Source: Amycolatopsis keratiniphila subsp. keratiniphila (lineage in GTDB: Bacteria > Actinomycetota > Actinomycetes > Mycobacteriales > Pseudonocardiaceae). From it: a stretch of DNA of 64,000 nucleotides. Shown here piece after piece: positions 56,962 to 64,000 of this stretch. The stretch is taken from assembly GCF_001620365.2 (NCBI RefSeq), contig NZ_LQMT02000029.1, positions 1-64,000 of the forward strand, written 5' to 3'. The translations under genes were made by a program, and so were the position numbers. Positions within the stretch are counted from its first letter, which is position 1, and every line of letters starts with the position of its first letter. The notes under the pieces were generated by a model. It had not been told where the DNA came from. It ran no database searches and worked only from the letters and a program-made list of their open reading frames with translations.

Positions 56962-58583
56962 TCTGGATCCACCGGTGTGGTTGTGGGTTGGTCTTGGTGA
57001 TGGTTGTTGATCTTGTGTTTGGTTGGTGGGCGGGGTGGTTCGCCGGCCGTCGCATCCGGTGTGTCCACTGTGGTCTGGTTGTGGGAGCGGGGGTCAGGTT
57101 GTTCGGTGTGTTGCGGTGAAGAGGGTTTGGTAGGCGGTTTGCCAGGGCCAGTTCGCTGGTAGTCGCAGGGTGATGCGGCGGGCGGTGCGGGTGATGCGGG
57201 CGGGGATGGCGATCAGGTGCCGGCGCAGGGTTGCGGTGCGGGCTTTGGCGTGGAATCCGCTGGTGAGGCAGCCTGTGGCGCGGAGCAGGTTGTGGGTGAG
57301 GCAGGCCAGGATGAGCCAGGCGTGGTTGGCGGGGAAGCGGCCGGAGGGGAAGTGCGCGAGGGCTGCGGCGTTGAGGTCGGCGAAGACCTGTTCGATGATC
57401 GCGTGTTTGCGGTGATAGTCGTCGGCGGTGTGCAGGTCGAAGCCGGTGTCGGTGAACACGGCGTGGTAGTTCCAGGTGCGGAACAACTCGCCCTGGGCGT
57501 CGGCTTTGAACCGTGGGGTGCGGCGGACCAGCAGCCGGGCGGTGACCTGGCGGCCGGGGTTCTGGGTGGTGTTGGTGAACGCGGTCAGGGTGGTTTCGGC
57601 GATCTCGGCGTGGGTGATCAACTCGCCGGTTTCGGGGTCGGGGATCGGGTGCCGGTAGGCGATCTCGTCCCACTGATCCTCGTCGATCCGGTCGATCACA
57701 GCCTGGGTGGCGACGTTTTTCTGGGCGGTGACCGAGAACCAGGCGCCCGCCTTGCGGATCGCGGTGATGATCGGGCCGGTGAAGAACGCCGAATCCGCGC
57801 GGACCACGACCGTCCCGGTCGCGCCGGCCCGGCGGGCGAGACCGATCGCCTCGGTGATCATCGACGCCGCCCCGCGGCGGGAATCAGCGTTCCCGCCGCG
57901 CAGCCGGGCGGTCAGGACCACCGGCGCGCAGACCGGGCTGGAGAGGGTCGCGACCAGGTGGTTCAGGCCGCGGACGCCGTTATAGGCGAACCCGCTGCCC
58001 TGTTTGCCGTGACCGTAGGTTTCCTTGATCTTGGAATCGATGTCGATGAACGCCAGCTGCTCGACCCCGGCCAGCAGCGACGGCACCCGCCCGGCCAGCC
58101 GGACCAGAGCCTCGGCCACGGCCGAGGCGAGCTGACCGACGTGGCCATGGGTGAACCCGCGCAACCACGACCCACACGTCGAGGGCGCGCGGAGACCGGT
58201 GAACAACCGGCGCATCCCACCATGCCGGATCACGTCCAGGTCCTCGATCGAGTCCGCCCCGGCGACCATGCCCGCCACCACCGAGAGTGCTTTCGCGTCC
58301 GTGTTCGCCCCGACCGGAATCCCCAGGTCAACCCGCTGTTCGATCAGCCCGCCCAGGCCGATGTCCTCGGCCAGCCGCAGCACCGGCACCAGCCCCGCGC
58401 ACGACACCAGACCCGCATCATCGAACCTCACCGACACCGAACCGGCGGTATGAGAAGATCGCATCCAGCAGATGCCCTCTCGCTAGGTGGATTTGTTCCG
58501 TCGCAAGAACAATCATCCCAAGCCAGAGGGCATTTGCGTACCCGGACACACCCCAACACCCACACCACACCGGTGGATCCAGG
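56962..58583. mobile_element. IS1380-family insertion sequence
   Basis: 1622-bp element. Terminal inverted repeats share CTGGATCCACCGGTGTGG (left from 56963; right, inverted, ending at 58582), with one extra mismatched base at each tip. The sequence TTGAA occurs directly on both sides (56957-56961 and 58584-58588), which fits a 4-5 bp target duplication. A single intact transposase gene fills the element on the minus strand. The near-perfect ends, duplication and open frame suggest a recent, possibly active insertion. Confidence 0.85.
57094..58464 (-). CDS. IS1380-family transposase
   Basis: 456-residue DDE transposase. The first acidic motif is in LAFIDIDSKIKETYGHGKQGSGFAYNGVRGLNHLVATL. VVVRADSAFFTGPIITAIRKAGAWFSVTAQ carries the second aspartate, and HRKHAIIEQVFADLNAAALAHFPSGRFPANHAWLILACLTHNLLR carries the glutamate in the family YREK-like helix. 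The N-terminus (SVSVRFDDAGLVSCAGLVPVLRLAEDIGL) is typical of actinobacterial IS1380 members. The frame is full length with no stop or shift. Confidence 0.93.
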   Translation of the reverse strand: MRSSHTAGSVSVRFDDAGLVSCAGLVPVLRLAEDIGLGGLIEQRVDLGIPVGANTDAKALSVVAGMVAGADSIEDLDVIRHGGMRRLFTGLRAPSTCGSWLRGFTHGHVGQLASAVAEALVRLAGRVPSLLAGVEQLAFIDIDSKIKETYGHGKQGSGFAYNGVRGLNHLVATLSSPVCAPVVLTARLRGGNADSRRGAASMITEAIGLARRAGATGTVVVRADSAFFTGPIITAIRKAGAWFSVTAQKNVATQAVIDRIDEDQWDEIAYRHPIPDPETGELITHAEIAETTLTAFTNTTQNPGRQVTARLLVRRTPRFKADAQGELFRTWNYHAVFTDTGFDLHTADDYHRKHAIIEQVFADLNAAALAHFPSGRFPANHAWLILACLTHNLLRATGCLTSGFHAKARTATLRRHLIAIPARITRTARRITLRLPANWPWQTAYQTLFTATHRTT

Positions 58584-58588
58584 TTGAA

Positions 58589-58610
58589 CGTCCCAAATCC
58601 TCCACACTCG
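58589..58610. repeat. Right half of the palindrome split by the IS
   Basis: Exact reverse complement of 56935-56956. See the left-half entry. Confidence 0.85.
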
Positions 58611-58703
58611 ACCGTCGTGGAACATCCTTTGTGGACATGCTGAGCAGTGTGTGAGGCGCCCGCCTTTCGTGGGGTTGCGGCAGTGAGGCCCATCACGTAG
58701 CGT

Positions 58704-58744
58704 CCCGGCCACGAACGTGAAGTCGGTTCATGTTCGTGGCCGGG
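58704..58744. promoter_or_regulatory. Inverted repeat overlapping the ceramidase ribosome binding site
   Basis: CCCGGCCACGAAC (58704-58716) and its exact complement (58732-58744) with a 15-nt loop. The right arm runs into the GGGAGG Shine-Dalgarno sequence (58742-58747) of the ceramidase gene, so folding would mask translation start; it could equally be a repressor operator heading the sphingolipid operon. Confidence 0.6.
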
Positions 58745-58755
58745 AGGTGCGACTC

Positions 58756-60771
58756 ATGACGGTGAGCCGGAGGCGGGTTCTCGCGGGTGCGGCGGCGTTG
58801 CCCGTCGCGGCGAGCGTGCTCGGCGCCCAGCAGGCGCAAGCGGCGCCGACGAAGGGTTTCCGCGTCGGCGTCGGCCTTTCCGACGTCACCGGCCCGGCGG
58901 CCGAGAACGGCATGATGGGCTACTCGATGCCGCAGCAGCAGACCGCCGGCATCCACCTCCGCACCCGGGCGCGGGCGTTCGTGGTCGACGACGGCACCAA
59001 GCGGATCGCCTTCGTCACCGCCGACCTCGGCGCGCTGTTCCAGTCCGTCCATCAAGGCGTGCTTCGCAAGCTCCAGGCCGCGTACGGCGACCTGTACACC
59101 GAGCAGAACGTGCTGCTCAACGCCACGCACACCCACTCCGCGTGCGGCGGGGATTCCCATTACGCCGCTTACGATCTGGCGATCCTCGGCTTCCAACAGC
59201 AGGTGTACGACGCGCACGTCGACGGGATCTTCGAGGCCATCGGCCGCGCGCACGCGAACCTCGCGCCCGGGTCGATCCGGCTCGGCCGCGCCGAGCTCAC
59301 CAAGGCGAGTGTCAACCGTTCCCGCAAGGCCTTCGACCTGAACCCGCAGGCCGACAAGGACCACTTCCCGCAGGCGATCGACCCGGCCGTCACGGTGCTG
59401 CGATTCAGTCAGAACGGCGTCGACGTCGGCGCGATCAGCTGGTTCGCCACGCACGGGACGTCGATGAGCAACGGCAACCACCTGATCAGCGGCGACAACA
59501 AGGGTTACGCCGCCTACGAGTGGGAGCACGACCACGCCGGCGTGCGTTACCTCGACGGGAACCCGCGGTTCGTCGCCGCCTTCCCGCAGACCAACACCGG
59601 CGACATGAGCCCGAATCTCAACCTCGAACCCGGCACGCCCGAAACCGAGTTCGAGAACACCCGCACCATCGGGGATCTCCAGTTCCGTGCGGCGAAGAGC
59701 GCCTTCGACACCGCCGCCGAGGCCGTGACGGGCGGCGTCGACCACCGGATGTGCTACGTGGACATGTCCGACGTGACCGTCGACGCGAAGTACACCCCGA
59801 ACGGGCGGCCGCAGCGCACCTGCACCGCCGCGATCGGCGTCTCGATGCTGGCGGGCAGCCGCGAGGACGGCCCCGGCCTGCCGCTGCCGGAAGGGGTCAA
59901 GAACCCGTTCATCGACTGGCTCGGCGGCATCGACGCGCCAATCCCGCAGGCACTCGCCGACGCGCACGCGCCGAAGGTGATCGCGGTGCCGTTCGGCGCG
60001 ATGAAGCCGTATCCGTGGACGCCGGAGGTCCTGCCGCTGCAGCTCGTCCGGATCGGGCAGCTGCACCTCGTGGCCGTGCCCGCCGAACTGACCATCGTCG
60101 CCGGGCTGCGCCTGCGCCGGACCGTCGCCGCCGAACTCGGTGTCCCGCTGGAGAACGTGCTCATCCAGGGCTACGCCAACGCCTACAGCCAGTACGTCAC
60201 CACGCCGGAGGAGTACGACTCGCAGCAGTACGAAGGCGCGTCGACCCTCTACGGCCGCTACACGCTTCCGGCGTACCAGCAGGAATTCGCGAAACTCGCG
60301 GCGGCGATGAAGGCGGGGACAGCGGTCCCGCACGGCCCGACGCCGCGCGATCTGCGCGGCAAGCTGATCAACTTCCAGCCCGGCGTCGTCTTCGACAGCC
60401 CGCCCGCGTTCAAGAGCTTCGGTGACGTCCTGACCGACGCGAAGAGCACCTACGCGCGCGGCGAGCAGGTCGTCGTCGAGTTCGTCACCGGGCATCCGAA
60501 GAACGACCTGCGGCGCGGCGGCACCTTCCTGGAGATCCAACGGCTGGTCGACGGCAAATGGGTCCGCCACGCCGACGACGGTGACTGGGACACGAAGTAC
60601 CACTGGGCGCGGACGTTCGTCGCCGAATCGAAAGCCGTCGTCCACTGGAAGATCCCCGCGAACGCCCCGATCGGCAAGTATCGCGTGGTCCACTTCGGCA
60701 ACTGGAAGAACGGCTGGAACGGGGCGATCTCCGCGTTCAGCGGGACTTCGCGGACGTTCGTCGTTTCCTGA
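58756..60771 (+). CDS. Secreted neutral/alkaline ceramidase
   Basis: 671-residue amidohydrolase that splits ceramide to sphingosine and fatty acid. The N-terminus MTVSRRRVLAGAAALPVAASVLGAQQAQA is a Tat-type signal, so the enzyme acts outside the cell. The zinc-site motif NATHTHSACGGDSHY, the stretch SWFATHGTSM and the amidase hexapeptide GDMSPN (nucleophile S285) match neutral ceramidases; a C-terminal Ig-like domain follows. The ATG at 58756 has GGGAGG nine bases upstream. It is first in an operon with sphingomyelinase, 17 nt away. An inverted repeat covers its ribosome binding site. Confidence 0.93.
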   Translation: MTVSRRRVLAGAAALPVAASVLGAQQAQAAPTKGFRVGVGLSDVTGPAAENGMMGYSMPQQQTAGIHLRTRARAFVVDDGTKRIAFVTADLGALFQSVHQGVLRKLQAAYGDLYTEQNVLLNATHTHSACGGDSHYAAYDLAILGFQQQVYDAHVDGIFEAIGRAHANLAPGSIRLGRAELTKASVNRSRKAFDLNPQADKDHFPQAIDPAVTVLRFSQNGVDVGAISWFATHGTSMSNGNHLISGDNKGYAAYEWEHDHAGVRYLDGNPRFVAAFPQTNTGDMSPNLNLEPGTPETEFENTRTIGDLQFRAAKSAFDTAAEAVTGGVDHRMCYVDMSDVTVDAKYTPNGRPQRTCTAAIGVSMLAGSREDGPGLPLPEGVKNPFIDWLGGIDAPIPQALADAHAPKVIAVPFGAMKPYPWTPEVLPLQLVRIGQLHLVAVPAELTIVAGLRLRRTVAAELGVPLENVLIQGYANAYSQYVTTPEEYDSQQYEGASTLYGRYTLPAYQQEFAKLAAAMKAGTAVPHGPTPRDLRGKLINFQPGVVFDSPPAFKSFGDVLTDAKSTYARGEQVVVEFVTGHPKNDLRRGGTFLEIQRLVDGKWVRHADDGDWDTKYHWARTFVAESKAVVHWKIPANAPIGKYRVVHFGNWKNGWNGAISAFSGTSRTFVVS

Positions 60772-60788
60772 CACCGAAAGGGTCTTTC

Positions 60789-61748
60789 GTGCGGAAGCTC
60801 GCCGTACTCGCCATCGCCGCCGCCCTGTTCGCCGGAACCGCCCTGCCCGCCCAAGCGGCGGTCTCGGTGAAGGTCATGGCGTTCAACATCTGGCAGCTGC
60901 CCTGGATCGCCAGTCCGAACACTTCGGACAAACAGGCCAGGGCTCGCGCGGCGGAGGACGTCATCCGTGCGCAGGACGCCGACGTCGTCGTCCTGGACGA
61001 GGCGTTCAGCGCCCAGGCGGAGGAACTGCGAAACCGGCTGAAGGACGTCTGGCCGCATCAGACCCCGCTCGTCGGCCAGTACTGCTCCACGTCGCCGGGC
61101 TGGACCACGGTGAACGGCAACTGCTCGAATTCCCCGATCGTGGTCAACGGCGGGGTCACCGTGCTGAGCAAGGCACCGGTGACCGAACAGCACCAGCTGG
61201 TCTTCCGCAATTCCTACTCCGGTACCGCGGACTATCTGTCGAACAAGGGTGCCGCGCTCGCCCGTCTGGTCGTCGCCGGGAAGCCGGTCTGGATCGCGGG
61301 CACCCACATGCAGGCCGACGAGGGGCCGGAGACGCTGCCGAAGGCGCACGACGTCCGGATGGCGCAGCTCGGCGAAATCCGTGACCTGGTCACGAAATAC
61401 GCCCCCGCCCGCGAGCCGGTCGTCATCGCGGGCGACCTGAACATCGAGTACTGGGCGGGACAAGCGCGCAAGGATTCCCTCGGCCGGACCCAGGTCCAGC
61501 AGGGTGAGGCCTTCCTCGACGGTGTTCTCCGCACGACGGGCGAAGGCGCGTACACCTTCGACGCGGCGACGAACCCGAACGCGGCGAAGTCCGTTCCGGC
61601 GACCTACCGCGACTCGCTGGACTACGTCGGGGCCGTACGCGCGGGCGGCCGTCCACTCGCCGCTGTCGGCCCGGTACAGCTCGTGCATTACGACGGTGGC
61701 ACGATTCCCTCCGACCACTACCCGGTGGTGGCCAAGATCCAATACTGA
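60789..61748 (+). CDS. Secreted sphingomyelinase-like phosphodiesterase
   Basis: 319-residue protein of the DNase I-like endonuclease/exonuclease/phosphatase fold, closest in pattern to bacterial neutral sphingomyelinases. A Sec signal (MRKLAVLAIAAALFAGTALPAQAA) is followed by KVMAFNIWQLPW, DADVVVLDEAF, WIAGTHMQADEGPE, VIAGDLNIEYW and the terminal SDHYPVVAKI. These give the metal-binding glutamate and the catalytic histidines. It would release phosphocholine and ceramide, the substrate of the preceding ceramidase. The start is a GTG at 60789 behind AAAGGG. Sphingomyelin specificity over other phospholipids is inferred from context. Confidence 0.85.
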   Translation: MRKLAVLAIAAALFAGTALPAQAAVSVKVMAFNIWQLPWIASPNTSDKQARARAAEDVIRAQDADVVVLDEAFSAQAEELRNRLKDVWPHQTPLVGQYCSTSPGWTTVNGNCSNSPIVVNGGVTVLSKAPVTEQHQLVFRNSYSGTADYLSNKGAALARLVVAGKPVWIAGTHMQADEGPETLPKAHDVRMAQLGEIRDLVTKYAPAREPVVIAGDLNIEYWAGQARKDSLGRTQVQQGEAFLDGVLRTTGEGAYTFDAATNPNAAKSVPATYRDSLDYVGAVRAGGRPLAAVGPVQLVHYDGGTIPSDHYPVVAKIQY

Positions 61749-61782
61749 GGCCTTCATCGGGAGAACCGCCTCGAGGAGGATC

Positions 61783-63087
61783 ATGGCAGCCCTGCCAGCA
61801 CGGACGAGGTACCGCTACTCGCTCGGCTCGTTCGTCACCGGCCCCTTCGGCACGGTTCCCGGCCTGCTCCTCCTGAAGTACCTCACCGACACGATGGGCG
61901 TCGCCGCGGGCGTCGCCGGCGCGATCGTGTTCATTCCCAAGGCATGGGATGTGCTGTTCAACCCCATCGCGGGGAGGCTGTCGGACGCGGACATGGTCCG
62001 CACCGGCAGCCGCCGCCGGTTCCTGCTCTTCGGCGGTATCGGCGTGTCGATCCTCTTCGCGGCCCTGTTCGCCCACCCCGGCTTCGGCGGCCCGGTGCCC
62101 GACGCGATCTACGTCGTCGTCGTGTTCCTGTTGTGCGCCACCGCGTACGCGTTCTTCCAGGTGCCGTTCAACGCGTTGCCCGCCGAACTGACCGACAACG
62201 CCGACGAACGCACGAAGCTGACCAGCATCCGGATCGGCTTCCTCGCGGTCGCCATCCTGATCTGCGGCGGCGGGGCCCCGGCGATCACCGAACTCGTCGG
62301 CGGCGTCACCGGTTACCGCGTCATGGGCGTGTTCATCGCCGTGATCATCCTGCTGGCGACCCTCGGCGTGTACTTCGGGCTGAAGGACGCGCCGGTCGGC
62401 GCGCTGCGGCCGAACACGGTGAGCCCGCGTGAACTGCTCCGGACACTCGCGCAGTGGCGGCCGTTCCGCTGGCTGCTCGGCGTCTACTTCGTCCAGGCGC
62501 TCGGTATCGGCACGGTGCTGGCCGCGATCCCGTTCTTCGCCGAGCGGATCCTCGGCAGTTCCGGCTACGCCACGGTCCTGTTCGTCGGTTTCGTCGGTCC
62601 GGCGCTGCTGACGATGCCGTTGTGGCCCAAGCTCGGGGCGAGTGTCGGGAAGCTCGTCGGGTTCCGGCTCGCCACCGCCGCGTTCGGCGTCGGTCTGTTC
62701 GGGCTTCTCGGCGCGAAGGTGTTCCCGTTCCCCGTCACGATGGTGTTCGTCGCCTTCTGCGGCGTCGGCTACGCGGGGATCTCGGTGTTCCCGCTGGCGA
62801 TCCTGCCGGATCTGATCAGCGACGAAGAGGAGCGGACCGGGGAGACCAGGGCCGGGGTGGCGGCCGGGGTCTGGACCGCGTCCGAAACGCTGGGACTGGC
62901 GCTCGGCCCGGGGATCTGGGGACTGGTGCTGCAGTTCGGCGGCTACCAGTCCAGCCTCGCGCCGGGTGCCGCGCAACCGGACAGCGCGCTGACGGCGATC
63001 CTGCTCGGCGCGTCGATCCTCCCGGCGGTGCTGATCCTGTTCGGTATCCCGCTGCTGCGCAGGTCGGTCCTGGAGCGCCGGTCGTGA
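61783..63087 (+). CDS. MFS_2 (MelB/MFSD2-like) transporter
   Basis: 434-residue membrane protein with about twelve segments, of the MFS_2 (GPH) branch. LLLKYLTDTMGVAAGVAGAIVFIPKAWDVLFNPIAGRLSD is the typical MFS_2 cation-site region (K..WD..NP..G..SD). QVPFNALPAELTDNADERTKLTSIR follows. The ATG at 61783 follows GAGGAGG. This branch includes sugar:cation symporters but also animal lysolipid and sphingosine-1-phosphate carriers. Between a sphingomyelinase and an S1P-lyase-like gene, uptake of sphingoid bases or a released head group is an attractive inference. It overlaps the next gene by 4 nt. Confidence 0.88.
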   Translation: MAALPARTRYRYSLGSFVTGPFGTVPGLLLLKYLTDTMGVAAGVAGAIVFIPKAWDVLFNPIAGRLSDADMVRTGSRRRFLLFGGIGVSILFAALFAHPGFGGPVPDAIYVVVVFLLCATAYAFFQVPFNALPAELTDNADERTKLTSIRIGFLAVAILICGGGAPAITELVGGVTGYRVMGVFIAVIILLATLGVYFGLKDAPVGALRPNTVSPRELLRTLAQWRPFRWLLGVYFVQALGIGTVLAAIPFFAERILGSSGYATVLFVGFVGPALLTMPLWPKLGASVGKLVGFRLATAAFGVGLFGLLGAKVFPFPVTMVFVAFCGVGYAGISVFPLAILPDLISDEEERTGETRAGVAAGVWTASETLGLALGPGIWGLVLQFGGYQSSLAPGAAQPDSALTAILLGASILPAVLILFGIPLLRRSVLERRS

Positions 63088-64000
63088 CCGCCGAGGACAT
63101 CCTGAAGGAGCTTCGGGAACTTCGGGCGGGGGACCTGCCGACCCACGGCGGCCGGACGCTCGCGTACGTCTACGACAGCGGTCTGTCCGAAGTGGACGAA
63201 CTCGGCTCCGCCGCGCACGCGCTGGCCTCGTCGGCCAACGGGCTCGATCCGACGGCTTTCCCGAGCCTGCTGCGGATGGAGAACGACCTCGTCGGCACCG
63301 CCGCGCGGCTGCTGGGCGGTACGGCGGAGACGGTCGGTTCCGTGACCTCGGGCGGTACGGAGTCGTGCATGCTCGCCGTCCTGGCCGCTCGCGACGCGCG
63401 TCCGGACGTGGCTACGCCGAACATCGTGCTGCCCACGACCGCGCACGCCGCGTTCCACAAAGCGGCGCATTTCTTCGGCGTGCACGTGGTCGCGGTGCCG
63501 GTCGATCCGGTGAGCTTCCGCGCCGTCCCCGAGGCGATGGCAGCCGCGGTCGACGAGAGCACGGTGCTCGTCGTCGCGAGCGCGCCGTCGTACGCGCACG
63601 GCGTCCTCGACCCGATCCCGGAGATCGCCGCGTTGCTGGACGGCGTCCGGTTCCACGTCGACGCCTGCATCGGCGGCTGGGTGCTGCCGTACCTGGGGCT
63701 CGGCCCGTTCGGCTTCGACGTTCCCGGTGTCACCAGTGTCTCGGTGGACCTCCACAAGTACGCGTACTGCCCGAAAGGCGTGTCGGTCCTGCTGCACGCC
63801 GACGCCGGGCTGCGCCGTTCGCAGTACTTCGCCAGCGCGGACTGGCCCGGCTACACGATGCTGAACACCACGCTGCAGAGCACGCGCTCCGGCGGACCGC
63901 TCGCCGCCGCGTGGGCCGTCGTGCGTCATGTCGGCGAAGAGGGTTACCGGAAGCTGGCTTCCGCGGCGCGCGAGGCGGCCGTGGAGCTCCGTGCCGGGAT
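63084..64000 (+). CDS. Sphingosine-1-phosphate lyase-like PLP enzyme (3' end beyond window)
   Basis: Open frame of at least 305 codons from a GTG at 63084 (GTGA overlap with the MFS stop), running off the window. It is a group II PLP-dependent decarboxylase/lyase: PLP-phosphate motif SGGTES, VDACIGGWVLPYL with the ring-binding aspartate, and the PLP lysine K225 in SVDLHKYAYCPKGVS. The segment YFASADWPGYTMLNTTLQSTRSGGPLAAAWAVVRHVGEEGY closely recalls sphingosine-1-phosphate lyases rather than glutamate decarboxylases. It would cleave a phosphorylated long-chain base to a fatty aldehyde and phosphoethanolamine, completing the pathway begun by the secreted enzymes upstream. Substrate is inferred from family and operon. 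Confidence 0.8.
   Translation, partial: MTAEDILKELRELRAGDLPTHGGRTLAYVYDSGLSEVDELGSAAHALASSANGLDPTAFPSLLRMENDLVGTAARLLGGTAETVGSVTSGGTESCMLAVLAARDARPDVATPNIVLPTTAHAAFHKAAHFFGVHVVAVPVDPVSFRAVPEAMAAAVDESTVLVVASAPSYAHGVLDPIPEIAALLDGVRFHVDACIGGWVLPYLGLGPFGFDVPGVTSVSVDLHKYAYCPKGVSVLLHADAGLRRSQYFASADWPGYTMLNTTLQSTRSGGPLAAAWAVVRHVGEEGYRKLASAAREAAVELRAG

Overview
The window is about 70% GC, densely packed with genes and free of tRNA or rRNA genes. Codon bias, F420/LLM-type oxidoreductases, a CU044_5270-type sigma partner, DasR-like and IdeR/DmdR-like sites and an albachelin-like siderophore synthetase point to an actinobacterium of the Pseudonocardiaceae, most likely Amycolatopsis (inference; no marker gene is present).

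Layout. 1-5.8 kb: a secreted GH18 chitinase behind two DasR-type operators, an ECF sigma factor with its co-transcribed membrane partner, and a PaaX regulator with a crotonase. 5.9-13 kb: an ABC-F ATPase, then a minus-strand alpha-galactosidase and sugar-ABC operon without its own ATPase. 13.2-14.6 kb: a SigG-type sigma factor translationally coupled to a PNPOx-like flavoprotein.

14.7-47.9 kb is an iron-regulated hydroxamate siderophore locus. It holds an N5-formyltransferase, an ornithine N5-hydroxylase, a six-module 7403-residue NRPS, MbtH, a Tat-type phosphoesterase, a siderophore-binding lipoprotein, a heterodimeric ABC exporter-fold pair and two FecCD permeases. IdeR/DmdR-like boxes lie in its three control regions. 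The module readout (formyl-hydroxyornithine, Ser, N-methyl-hydroxyornithine, Ser, Ser, probable cyclic hydroxyornithine) matches what I recall of albachelin from Amycolatopsis alba. The synthetase has a wrecked epimerase followed by a condensation domain lacking its catalytic histidine, and it has no thioesterase.

47.9-56.7 kb: a DMT-type transporter, a DinB-like protein, an MBL hydrolase, an SsuD-like monooxygenase, an IclR regulator with a meta-cleavage acetaldehyde dehydrogenase/aldolase pair, a TetR regulator, an MpaB-type oxygenase and an F420 LLM enzyme. 56.9-58.6 kb: an IS1380-type element sitting exactly in the loop of a perfect palindrome. 58.7-64 kb: an operon of neutral ceramidase, sphingomyelinase, MFS_2-type transporter and a sphingosine-1-phosphate-lyase-like enzyme cut by the window end, which together look like a sphingolipid-scavenging pathway.

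The intergenic DNA carries several unexplained repeat families: 21-bp phased repeats in two control regions, hairpins with a conserved inner core, long GTGAAGG hairpins, and a very over-represented palindrome TCCACWGTGGA.
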